Of a DNA stretch of 42,234 bases, positions 17,914 through 25,599 are shown in pieces (the first letter of the stretch is position 1; each line of letters opens with the position of its first letter). This DNA comes from Ramlibacter sp. Lineage in GTDB: Bacteria; Pseudomonadota; Gammaproteobacteria; Burkholderiales; Burkholderiaceae_C. The stretch spans positions 1 to 42,234 of the forward strand of contig JAURKV010000193.1 in the NCBI GenBank assembly GCA_030831585.1, in the 5' to 3' direction. A program made the position numbers and the translations under genes. The notes under the pieces were generated by a model, which had not been told where the DNA came from, did not search any database, and saw only the letters and a list, made by a program, of their open reading frames with translations.

Positions 17914-18902
17914 TCCGCGTCGCTATCCTAGACGACTACATCGATGTAGCACGGACACTGGTTGATTGGAGTCCTGTCGACGCACTCGCAGAAGTTGTCG
18001 TTTTCACGCATAAGCTCACGGGCGAAGATGAGTTTGTCCAAGCACTGGCAGACTTCGACATCATCTGCACACTTCGTGAGCGATCGGCATTCAGTGCTGC
18101 ATTGCTCGCTCGCCTACCCCGCCTTAAGTACATCGCGGTCACGGGAATGCGTTATGACGCGATCGATGTCGATGCCGCCACGCAGCTGGGCATTGTGGTC
18201 TCTAACTCAGAGGTCACGCGTGGCGGTGGGGGAGTATCGGAGCTTGCATGGGGGCTCGTTATCGCAACTGCGCGCAACATCGCGCATGAGGACGCCAGCA
18301 TCCGCAGTGGTGGTTGGCAAACCCGACTTGGATTCACTCTACGCGGGAAAACAATCGGAATCTTGGGGCTGGGACGGCTCGGTAGCCGGATGGCCGCATA
18401 TGCCAGAGCTTTTGAAATGAAAGTCCTGGCCTGGAGCCCCAACATGACCTCGGAGCGCGCCGCCGTCCATGGCGCGCAGGCCGTTTCGCTCACGACATTG
18501 CTTGCCAACAGCGATGTGGTCACCCTGCACATGCCCTTGAGCGAAACCACGCGTGGTCTTATCGGGGCAGCTGAACTGAGCAAAATGAAGAAGACAGCCG
18601 TTCTCATCAATACCTCCAGGGCTGGACTCGTCGACCAAGGTGCACTGGCACATGCCCTGACTGATGGTGTTATTGCTGGCGCGGGACTCGATGTCTTCGA
18701 AGTTGAACCCATGCCCACTGCTGATGTCTTTCGGCAGCTACCCAATACCGTCCTAACCCCCCATATCGGGTACTTCACATCCGAAATGCTGAAGGTTTAT
18801 TACGAGGATGCCGTTGAGGCCATCGTCGCATTTATCCAAGGGCGGCCAATCCGCGTCGTCAATGCTCAGGTTGTTGACGCCAGCAGAAAACCGACCAAAT
18901 AA
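17910..18902 (+). CDS. D-isomer-specific 2-hydroxyacid dehydrogenase
   Basis: 330 aa. The start is a TTG that overlaps the preceding TGA (TTGA), with GAGG four bases upstream. The Rossmann domain has GILGLGRLGSRMA (G-x-G-x2-G). The catalytic set is present: Arg in INTSRAGLVDQGAL, Glu in DVFEVEPMP and His in TPHIGYFT. It should reduce a 2-oxo acid to the D-2-hydroxy acid with NAD(P)H, or the reverse. Length is normal. It is the last gene of the lower-G+C cassette, and its co-translation with the cupin-like gene suggests consecutive steps. Substrate unknown. Confidence 0.9.
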   Translation: MIRVAILDDYIDVARTLVDWSPVDALAEVVVFTHKLTGEDEFVQALADFDIICTLRERSAFSAALLARLPRLKYIAVTGMRYDAIDVDAATQLGIVVSNSEVTRGGGGVSELAWGLVIATARNIAHEDASIRSGGWQTRLGFTLRGKTIGILGLGRLGSRMAAYARAFEMKVLAWSPNMTSERAAVHGAQAVSLTTLLANSDVVTLHMPLSETTRGLIGAAELSKMKKTAVLINTSRAGLVDQGALAHALTDGVIAGAGLDVFEVEPMPTADVFRQLPNTVLTPHIGYFTSEMLKVYYEDAVEAIVAFIQGRPIRVVNAQVVDASRKPTK

Positions 18903-18970
18903 ACAGGAATTGCCGACCAAGCACCGCCTATGCGGGGCCAAGGACAGCAGCGATCGACTGATCGGTACCT

Positions 18971-19903
18971 TCAGCCCTTTCTACTATTGAACCCGCCAAC
19001 CGCGCTTCGGCGTCGGCCCCGCCCCTTGGCAAAGCCACGCATCCGCTCGATCAGCACGTCCAATCCCGGCGGCCTGCGCTCGGCCTTCCAGGCAAAGTAC
19101 CAGTGCCGGTCCGCCGGCCGCTTGTCGACTGGCACAAACGCCAGACCGGCAATGCCGGCATCGGCCAGCGACTGCGGCAGCAGGCTGACCCCGAGGCCGC
19201 GGGCCACCAGACGCGCCGCGCTCAGGGCATGGTCGGGTTCGCACACCACCTGGGGGTGAAAACCGGCCTGGGCACAGAACCCCATCAGCTGGTCGTAGGT
19301 GACCGGCGCACGGTCCCGGGCCAGAAAGACGAAGGGCTCGCTGCGCAGCTCCTCGGCCCTCAGCGTTCGCCTTGTGGCGAGGCGGTGCCCCGCAGGCAGA
19401 CAGGCCACGAAGCGGTCAGCCAGCAGGGGGATGTACGCCAGCCCCTGGGGCGGCTGCGGCAGGCTCAGCAGGCCAGCGTCGAGCCGCCCAGCGGCCAGCA
19501 TCTCGACCTGTTTTTGCGAGGTGACCTCGCGCATGTGAATTTCGATCGCCGGGTGCTCCTGTCGGCAGCGCAAGATCACCGCGTCGAGTCCGGGAGAAAA
19601 CAGAATGCCCGAGAAGCCGATCTCGACGCGCCCGGTGCGCCCTTCGGCCAGGGCGTTGGACAGGTCTCGCGTGCGCTCGACCTGATTGAGCACCTCTCGG
19701 GTGTAGCGCAGCATCAATTCCCCCACAGGGGTAATGCGCACCGTGCGCGTGTCGCGGTCGAACAGGCGTACCCCGAACACCTCCTCCAGCTTCTGCAGGC
19801 TGGCACTGAGCGCCGGCTGCGAGATGAACAGGCGCTGGGCGGCGCGCCCGAAATGCATCTCCTGCGCGAGGACATCGAACTGCTTCAGTTGCTTGAGTTC
19901 CAT
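18971..19903 (-). CDS. LysR-family transcriptional regulator
   Basis: 310 aa from ATG 19903. The ORF-track extension to a TTG at 19942 adds 13 residues that do not belong to the LysR domain. The helix-turn-helix is MELKQLKQFDVLAQEMHFGRAAQRL then ISQPALSASLQKLE. The effector domain follows, with GRVEIGFSGILFSPGLD. High G+C and codon choice match the genes to its right, not the cassette on its left. It is divergent from the carboxymuconolactone-decarboxylase-like gene across 116 bp containing a 7-bp inverted repeat, so it probably activates that operon. Confidence 0.92.
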   Translation of the reverse strand: MELKQLKQFDVLAQEMHFGRAAQRLFISQPALSASLQKLEEVFGVRLFDRDTRTVRITPVGELMLRYTREVLNQVERTRDLSNALAEGRTGRVEIGFSGILFSPGLDAVILRCRQEHPAIEIHMREVTSQKQVEMLAAGRLDAGLLSLPQPPQGLAYIPLLADRFVACLPAGHRLATRRTLRAEELRSEPFVFLARDRAPVTYDQLMGFCAQAGFHPQVVCEPDHALSAARLVARGLGVSLLPQSLADAGIAGLAFVPVDKRPADRHWYFAWKAERRPPGLDVLIERMRGFAKGRGRRRSAVGGFNSRKG

Positions 19904-19933
19904 GGTGGTCCGGGACTCCAATTCATCGACAGA

Positions 19934-19974
19934 ACTGATCAAACAAGCGGAAAAAACGATTAGACCAGATCAGT
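19934..19974. promoter_or_regulatory. Candidate LysR operator between lysR and the CMD-family gene
   Basis: ACTGATC (19934-19940) and its exact complement GATCAGT (19968-19974) flank 27 bases that include an A-rich run (GGAAAAAACGATTAG). It is the clearest dyad in the divergent gap and has the width expected of a LysR tetramer footprint. No convincing -10 was found. Confidence 0.4.
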
Positions 19975-20019
19975 CACGCGACCCAGAATCCCGGCGAAAG
20001 TCAAACGCAGAAGGACCCC

Positions 20020-20352
20020 ATGCAAGACAAGCCCCCGATGAATGCCGCCCGCCAGGCCCTGGGTGAAATCGCTCCCGCTCTCGCCGACTTGAGCGACAAC
20101 ATGCTGTTCGGACAGATCTGGGAGCGGCCCCAGCTGTCTAAACGAGACCGCAGTCTGATCACCTGCACCGCCCTCGTAGCCCTGGGCTGGACAGAGCAGA
20201 TGAAAACCCACTTCCCACGCGCGATCCGCAATGGCGTGAAGAAGGAGGAGCTGATCGAAATGATCACCCACATGGCCTTCTATTCGGGCTGGCCCAGCGC
20301 TGTCACGGCCGCCCTCAACGCCAAGGAAATCTTCGAGAAGGAATCCGCATGA
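20020..20352 (+). CDS. Carboxymuconolactone decarboxylase (CMD) family protein
   Basis: 110 aa, a single CMD domain. The sequence LFGQIWERPQLSKRDRSLITCTALVALG followed by GVKKEELIEMITHMAFYSGWPSA is typical of the PcaC-like subgroup without the CxxC of AhpD peroxidases. PcaC itself decarboxylates 4-carboxymuconolactone, but many short CMD proteins have other or unknown roles. The gene is first in a rightward operon and overlaps the dehydrogenase gene by ATGA. With the amidohydrolase downstream it suggests handling of a lactone or ring-cleavage product, which is inference. Confidence 0.88.
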   Translation: MQDKPPMNAARQALGEIAPALADLSDNMLFGQIWERPQLSKRDRSLITCTALVALGWTEQMKTHFPRAIRNGVKKEELIEMITHMAFYSGWPSAVTAALNAKEIFEKESA

Positions 20353-21254
20353 CCATCGGCTACGTCGGACTGGGAAGCATGGGTGGCGCCCTCGCCCGCC
20401 GCCTGCAGCTAACCCACCCGCTGCGGGTGTATGACCTGAACCCGCAGGCTGTTGCGCGCATGGTCGAGGCAGGGGCTACCGCCTGCGCCAGCCTGGGCGA
20501 GCTGGCCACCAGCTGCGACACTATCTTCCTGTGCCTGCCCAAATCGGAGCATGTCCGCACGGCCATCTTCGGCCCTGGGGGACTGGCCAGCGCGCTCCAG
20601 CCCGGCACCCTACTGGTGGACCAGACCACCGGCGACCCACGGGCGACGCAGGCCATGGCTGCGGAGCTGGCAACGCAAGGCGTGACGCTGATCGACGCGC
20701 CCGTCAGCGGCGGCGCCGCTGGGGCGCAGGCAGGCACCATTGCCATCATGCTGGGCGCCGAGGAGCCCGAGCGCGCGCGTATCGCGCCGGTGCTGGCGGC
20801 GATCAGCCCCAACGTCTTCCATGCCGGAGGCGTTGGTACCGGCCAGGCGATGAAGCTGGTGAACAACCTGGTCTCGGGCGCCCAGCGCCTGCTGTCGATG
20901 GAGGGCCTGGCCCTGGCAGCGAAGAACGGCATCGACCCGGAGCGGGCGCTGCAAATCCTATCGGCGGGCGGCGCGCGCAACGCCTTCTTCGAGAAGCAGG
21001 CCGCGCCTATCCTGAAGGGGCAGATGGATGTTGGCTTCACCCTGGGCCTGATGGCCAAGGACATGCGCCTGGCCTGCGAGTTCAGCGCCGACTCCGGCGT
21101 GCCGGTGTTCTTTGGTAGCGTGGCCCACGAGGTCTACAAGATGTGCATCAGCCAGATGGGCGCCGAGGCGCAGGTGACCACTGCCGCCATCGTGATGGAC
21201 CAGCTCGCGGGTACGCAGGTGGTGCCCGCAAAGGCGATCACCACCTCAAAATAG
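20349..21254 (+). CDS. NAD(P)-dependent oxidoreductase, 3-hydroxyisobutyrate dehydrogenase family
   Basis: 301 aa beta-hydroxyacid dehydrogenase. The N-terminal Rossmann motif is IGYVGLGSMGGALA, the substrate-binding motif is DAPVSGGAAGAQAGT, and the catalytic Lys lies in GQAMKLVNNLV. It should oxidise a 3-hydroxy acid such as 3-hydroxyisobutyrate, tartronate semialdehyde or a homologue. The family motifs do not fix which. The gene overlaps the CMD-family gene (ATGA), so the two are co-translated. A gap of 150 bp separates it from the amidohydrolase. Confidence 0.92.
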   Translation: MTIGYVGLGSMGGALARRLQLTHPLRVYDLNPQAVARMVEAGATACASLGELATSCDTIFLCLPKSEHVRTAIFGPGGLASALQPGTLLVDQTTGDPRATQAMAAELATQGVTLIDAPVSGGAAGAQAGTIAIMLGAEEPERARIAPVLAAISPNVFHAGGVGTGQAMKLVNNLVSGAQRLLSMEGLALAAKNGIDPERALQILSAGGARNAFFEKQAAPILKGQMDVGFTLGLMAKDMRLACEFSADSGVPVFFGSVAHEVYKMCISQMGAEAQVTTAAIVMDQLAGTQVVPAKAITTSK

Positions 21255-21404
21255 CACTGGTGCGCTCTCCCAACAAAACCGCCAAGAGCGGCTCTGCTAG
21301 GTAAGCCCGGCAAGGGGCTCAAGAATTCCGGGCGTCGTGCGTGAGAAAATCTTCGCAACATAAGGCAGTCTTTTGCACACTCAGGTCAAGATGAGGAGCA
21401 TCCC

Positions 21405-22487
21405 ATGAGTCAGGCGGCACCCGATGACAGCGACACCGAAAAACCCGTCTACGGCCGCCAAATGAAGGCCGGGCGCGACGAACCGATTCTTGAGCCAGAC
21501 CTGCCGATCGTCGACGCCCACCACCACTTGTTCGACCGGCCCGCCAAGGCTGGCATGGCGCCCATACGCTACCTGCTGGACGACTACCTGGAAGACGCGA
21601 ATGCGGGCCACCGCATCGTGGCCTCGGTCTATGTCGAGACGCTGGCCTACGCACGCGCTGATGGACCGGAGGTGATGCGCGCCGTGGGCGAAGTAGAGTT
21701 TGCCAATGGGGTAGCGGCGGTGGCGGCCAGCGGCCGCTACGGCCCCTGCCGCGTGGCTGCGGGGATCGTGGGCTATGCCGACCTGCGCCTGGGCGATGCG
21801 ATCGCCCCGTTGCTGGACCGCTGTCTCGAGGCAGCGCCCGACCGCTACCGCGGCATCCGCCAGGTGACGATGGTTCATTACACCGAGGCGCCCTATAAGT
21901 TCATCCCAGTGCGCCCGCCCAAGGATGTGATGACCAGCCCGGGCTTTCGCCCGGCCTTCGAGCACTTGATCAAGCGCAATCTGAGCTTCGACGCCGCGGT
22001 GTTCCACCACCAGATCCCGGAAATCATCGCCCTGGCCGACGCCTTTCCCCAGGCCACCATCATCCTCAACCACTGCGGCAGCGCCATCCTGATGGACGAG
22101 ACCGACGAAGCCGGCCGGCAGCGGGTGTTCGAGCACTGGCGCACGTTGATGCGCGAGCTGGCGCGACGGCCCAACGTCTATTGCAAGGTCGGCGGCATGG
22201 GCCTGATTCCCTGGCACTTCGGCCTGGAGGCGCGGCGCGACCCGATCGGCTACCAGGAGCTGGCGCGCCTGTGGGGCCCGTGGGTGACGGAGAGCATCGA
22301 GGCCTTCGGCGCCGAGCGCTGCATGATGGAAAGTGACTACCCGCCCGATAGCCGCTCGGCCGGCTTCGTGCCGCTTTGGAATGCGCTCAAGCACATCGTG
22401 CGGTCGGCGTCGGCCTCGGAGAAGGCTGCCCTCTTTCACGGCACCGCCTCCCGGGTGTACCGCCTGACCGTCCCCGGGCTGGCCTGA
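21405..22487 (+). CDS. Amidohydrolase (amidohydro-related, TIM-barrel metal hydrolase)
   Basis: 360 aa cytoplasmic hydrolase of the Amidohydro_2 group (ACMSD, LigI, LigJ and relatives). The metal motif is IVDAHHHLFD near residue 35, later histidines occur in FHHQIPEI and ILNHCGSA, and the conserved Asp is in MMESDYPPD near the C-terminus. Relatives hydrolyse lactones such as 2-pyrone-4,6-dicarboxylate, hydrate ring-cleavage products, or decarboxylate. Beside a CMD-family protein a lactonase role is attractive but unproven. The start is supported by GATGAGGAGCATCCC upstream. The MFS gene starts 13 bp after its stop. Confidence 0.9.
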   Translation: MSQAAPDDSDTEKPVYGRQMKAGRDEPILEPDLPIVDAHHHLFDRPAKAGMAPIRYLLDDYLEDANAGHRIVASVYVETLAYARADGPEVMRAVGEVEFANGVAAVAASGRYGPCRVAAGIVGYADLRLGDAIAPLLDRCLEAAPDRYRGIRQVTMVHYTEAPYKFIPVRPPKDVMTSPGFRPAFEHLIKRNLSFDAAVFHHQIPEIIALADAFPQATIILNHCGSAILMDETDEAGRQRVFEHWRTLMRELARRPNVYCKVGGMGLIPWHFGLEARRDPIGYQELARLWGPWVTESIEAFGAERCMMESDYPPDSRSAGFVPLWNALKHIVRSASASEKAALFHGTASRVYRLTVPGLA

Positions 22488-22500
22488 ACTGACCGCGTCT

Positions 22501-23673
22501 TTGCCCCGCCCCCCACTCTGGCTGCTTACCGTCATCACCATCGGTGCCAGCGTCGGCATGCACCTGATGGTGCCGGCCCTGCCCGTGGCGGCGGCGGACC
22601 TGGGTGTCTCTGCCGGTCAGATGCAGCTGGCGATATCCGTCTACCTGCTCTCGCTCGCCCTGGGGCAGCTGCTATGGGGACCGGTGTCCGACAGCGTCGG
22701 CCGTCGTCGGGCCTTGGTGGTGGGCACAACGCTCTTTGCCCTGGGAGGCCTGGCCGCCGCCTGCGCACCCAGCCTGGAGCTACTGCTGGTCGCGCGGGTG
22801 GTTCAAGCGCTGGGCGCAGCCTGCGGCATGTCGCTGGGCCGGGCCATCATCCGTGACACCAGCGAGGGCGTGGAGATGGTGCGCCAGTTGGCCCTTCTGG
22901 CCCTGGTGGTCCTGCTGTCCCCCGGGCTGGCACCGATGCTCGGCGGCGCCCTCGCCCATACGTTCGGCTGGCGCGCGATGCTCGGTCTGCTGGGAGCGCT
23001 GGGCCTGTTCAGCCTCTGGATGACGGTGCAACGCCTGCCCGAGACCTGCCCCTCCATCAAGCCCTTCGATGCCCGGCGTATTGCGACCGACTATGGCGAC
23101 CTGGTGCGTGACCTGCGCTTCACGGGGCTGGCCCTGGGGACCGCCGGCCTCAACACCGCGGCCTTCGCCTTTCTGGCCGTGGCCCCGGTGCTTCTCACGC
23201 GGCAGATGGGCCTCAGCCTGGCCGAGGTCGGCCTGTGCTCGGGGCTGGTGATGATGGGCCTGGCCTTGGGCAATGCGCTCACCAGCCTTCTCGTCCGCCG
23301 TATTGCGCCGCACCGCCTGGCGGCGGCCGGCTTGTTGCTGGCGCTCGCGGGCGCGCTGGCCCTGCTCGCTCTGGAGATGGGGCAACAGTTGAATCTGACC
23401 AACATGCTCATTGCACTGGTCACCATGAACTGCGGTGCCGGAATGGTCTCTCCGGTGATGACGGCCCGCGCCTACACCTTCCGACCCACCCAGGCCGGCA
23501 CCGCGGCGGGTGTGCAAGGCTGCACGCTCATGGTGATGGCCGCCGTTTCAGGCAGCCTGGTGAGTCCGGACTCCGACCCGGCACACAGTTGCGCCGTGGT
23601 GATGCTTTGTGTGGTGGTCGTGTCCTGCGGCTGCATCGCATTAGCGACCCATCTCGCGCGGCGCAGGGCCTGA
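22501..23673 (+). CDS. MFS transporter, Bcr/CflA drug-resistance type
   Basis: 390 aa, about 12 membrane spans. Motif A reads LWGPVSDSVGRRRALV between spans 2 and 3, and RVVQALGAACGMSLGRAIIRD in span 4 is diagnostic of the Bcr/CflA group of proton-driven exporters. The start is a TTG at 22501 without a clear ribosome site. Translation may depend on the amidohydrolase gene ending 13 bp earlier. In this setting it may move the pathway's substrate or a toxic intermediate, although the family mostly exports drugs. It converges on the epimerase gene with 28 bp between the stops. Confidence 0.88.
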   Translation: MPRPPLWLLTVITIGASVGMHLMVPALPVAAADLGVSAGQMQLAISVYLLSLALGQLLWGPVSDSVGRRRALVVGTTLFALGGLAAACAPSLELLLVARVVQALGAACGMSLGRAIIRDTSEGVEMVRQLALLALVVLLSPGLAPMLGGALAHTFGWRAMLGLLGALGLFSLWMTVQRLPETCPSIKPFDARRIATDYGDLVRDLRFTGLALGTAGLNTAAFAFLAVAPVLLTRQMGLSLAEVGLCSGLVMMGLALGNALTSLLVRRIAPHRLAAAGLLLALAGALALLALEMGQQLNLTNMLIALVTMNCGAGMVSPVMTARAYTFRPTQAGTAAGVQGCTLMVMAAVSGSLVSPDSDPAHSCAVVMLCVVVVSCGCIALATHLARRRA

Positions 23674-23701
23674 AAGCGGACCTGCGAAGGCGCCATCAGG
23701 G

Positions 23702-24706
23702 TCAGGGCGTCGTGGCCAGCGTGTCGCACCAACGCAGAAGCCGGGCAACGCCTTCCTCCAGCGAGACGCGGGGCTCCCAACCCAAAAGGCGCTGTGCACG
23801 TTCACGGCTATAGTTCTGGCGCGGGGTGACCGGCATGCTCGCGCCGGCACGCACACTGCCTGGGGCATCTGCCTGCACCGGCCGCAGCGCGCTACCCGCG
23901 AGCCGCAACACCATTTCGATCGCGTCCTTGCGCGAGATGTCCGTGCCGCTGCAAATGTTGAGGGCCTCGCCGGAGAGGTCGCTCTCCATCGCCATCACAT
24001 TGGCACGTGCCACGTCCTCGACATGGATGTAGTCATGCCGCTGCTCGCCGCTGCCCTCCACCTCAGGTGGCAGACCCTGGCGCACACGCAGGCAGGCCGC
24101 TGCCAAGCCGCCGCCCACCAGCGCACGCCGGTGCTGGCGGTTGCCATAGACCGCGGTGTAGCGCAGGGCCACATAGTCCACCTGATGCCGCTCGCGATAG
24201 AGGCGCAGCATCGACTCGCCAATGGCCTTGGACGCGCCATACAGTGCCATTGCGGCGGGCACCTCCTGCCATCGCAGGGGGAAGTCCTCGGTAATCGGGT
24301 CTCCCTCCGGCACGCCATACACGCCGGCGGAGGAACTGAACACCACCTTGCCGACGCCACGTATCCGGCAGGCCTCGGCCGTGTTGTAGAGGCCGCGCAT
24401 ATTGACATCCATCCCCAGCCACGGGTCCTGGCCGATGGTGCTGGCCATGAGGCCAACGACATGGAAGGCGCCGTCGGCCCCTTCCAGGGCGGCAACCACC
24501 TGCTCCAGACGCAGGATGTCTGCGCGCACCAGGCGGCAGCGCGGATCGGCCAGCAAGTCGCGGACTCCGTCTTCGCTGCCGAGTGAGAGGTTATCCACCA
24601 GAACCACTTCCCGGGCGCCCGCGAGCAGCAGTTGGTCGGCGATATGCGAGCCGACCTGGCTCGCGCCGCCAAGCACGACGAAGTGTCCGTTCTGGATCTG
24701 GGGCAT
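23702..24706 (-). CDS. NAD-dependent epimerase/dehydratase (extended SDR)
   Basis: 334 aa. The NAD motif GGASQVGSHIADQLL is near residue 13, the catalytic Ser region is VVFSSSAGVYG, and the YxxxK pair is in YGASKAIGE. In the C-terminal substrate lobe HDYIHVEDVARAN matches nucleotide-sugar epimerases, so a UDP-sugar 4-epimerase or sugar-acid dehydrogenase activity is possible. Its neighbours are catabolic rather than cell-envelope genes, so the true substrate may be a small acid or sugar. It is first in a leftward trio with shikimate-dehydrogenase-like and F420-type genes only if those have their own promoters, since they lie upstream of it; 62 bp separate it from the next. Confidence 0.87.
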   Translation of the reverse strand: MPQIQNGHFVVLGGASQVGSHIADQLLLAGAREVVLVDNLSLGSEDGVRDLLADPRCRLVRADILRLEQVVAALEGADGAFHVVGLMASTIGQDPWLGMDVNMRGLYNTAEACRIRGVGKVVFSSSAGVYGVPEGDPITEDFPLRWQEVPAAMALYGASKAIGESMLRLYRERHQVDYVALRYTAVYGNRQHRRALVGGGLAAACLRVRQGLPPEVEGSGEQRHDYIHVEDVARANVMAMESDLSGEALNICSGTDISRKDAIEMVLRLAGSALRPVQADAPGSVRAGASMPVTPRQNYSRERAQRLLGWEPRVSLEEGVARLLRWCDTLATTP

Positions 24707-24768
24707 GGTCGTTTCCTTTTACTCGAGAGGCCCGCGCGGGGGATCCGCAACCAGGCCGCAGGCAGTGC

Positions 24769-25569
24769 CTACTTCCAGGCCTCCTGCACGAAGTCGCACA
24801 TCACGTCGAGCACGGCTACCACCATCGCGTCGCCGTCGGCGGTGCGGCATCCGGCGGCCCGCGCCGCCTTGATCAGTTCGGTCTCGCCGTGACCAGCCAC
24901 CACATCGCCGACAAACATGCGGGCCGTCAGCCGGGCCGGGTCGAGCGGCAGGGGGTCGCCCTCGGCCATACCCATGGGCGTGGCATTGCTGACCACGTCA
25001 AACCCGGTCGGATCGCCTGAGCCGACGTGCACCCGCGCCCCGGCCTTGGGTTGCAGCATGGCGACCAGTTTCTGGGCCCGCGCCGTGTCAACATCGTGCA
25101 CCGCCACCTCGGCCGCGCCGGCCTCGAGCATCGAGATAACGATGGCGCTGCCCGCACCGCCGGCGCCCAAGACCAGCACCCGTGCACCCTGAATGGTCGC
25201 GCCGTTGTCGATCTGCGCCTTGACGAAGGCATCGCCGTCAGTCGTGTGGCCATGCCAAGAGCCGTCCTTGTTGCGGCGGATGGCGGCAACGACCCCCAGC
25301 ATGCGTGAGGTCTCGGAGACCGTGGCGCAGTAGGCATAGCCGGCTGTCTTGTGAGGCATCGTCAGGCTAAAGCCGTCGACGTTGCGGGTGGCGGCCAGGC
25401 CGGCGATCACGGTTTCCAGCGCGCCCTCGGGCACCTCGAGCGGCAGCGAGATCATGTTCATTCCGCGCTTGGCCATGTGCTTGCTGAGCCAGTCCGGCGA
25501 GCGCGCATAGATGATGGGGTCGCCGAGAAGCGGATAAAGCCGGGTACGGCCGTTGAGATTGACGGTCAT
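24769..25569 (-). CDS. Shikimate dehydrogenase-like oxidoreductase
   Basis: 266 aa, the AroE/YdiB fold. The substrate domain begins RLYPLLGDPIIYARSPDWLSKHM, where AroE usually has G-x-P-x2-HSxSP. The catalytic Lys is in FSLTMPHKTAGY, the nucleotide motif is VLGAGGAGSAI, and the C-terminal part has SNATPMGMAEGDPLP. The altered first motif and the catabolic setting suggest a peripheral quinate/shikimate-type or other enzyme, not the housekeeping AroE. It lies 30 bp downstream of the F420-type oxidoreductase gene, so the two are likely co-transcribed. Confidence 0.88.
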   Translation of the reverse strand: MTVNLNGRTRLYPLLGDPIIYARSPDWLSKHMAKRGMNMISLPLEVPEGALETVIAGLAATRNVDGFSLTMPHKTAGYAYCATVSETSRMLGVVAAIRRNKDGSWHGHTTDGDAFVKAQIDNGATIQGARVLVLGAGGAGSAIVISMLEAGAAEVAVHDVDTARAQKLVAMLQPKAGARVHVGSGDPTGFDVVSNATPMGMAEGDPLPLDPARLTARMFVGDVVAGHGETELIKAARAAGCRTADGDAMVVAVLDVMCDFVQEAWK

Positions 25570-25599
25570 GGGTATATCAGGGGTGGTGGTGAAGCAGGG

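Noticed and set aside
19904-19942. N-terminal extension of the LysR protein to the TTG at 19942
   Set aside because: The added 13 residues precede the standard LysR start and would overlap the candidate operator.
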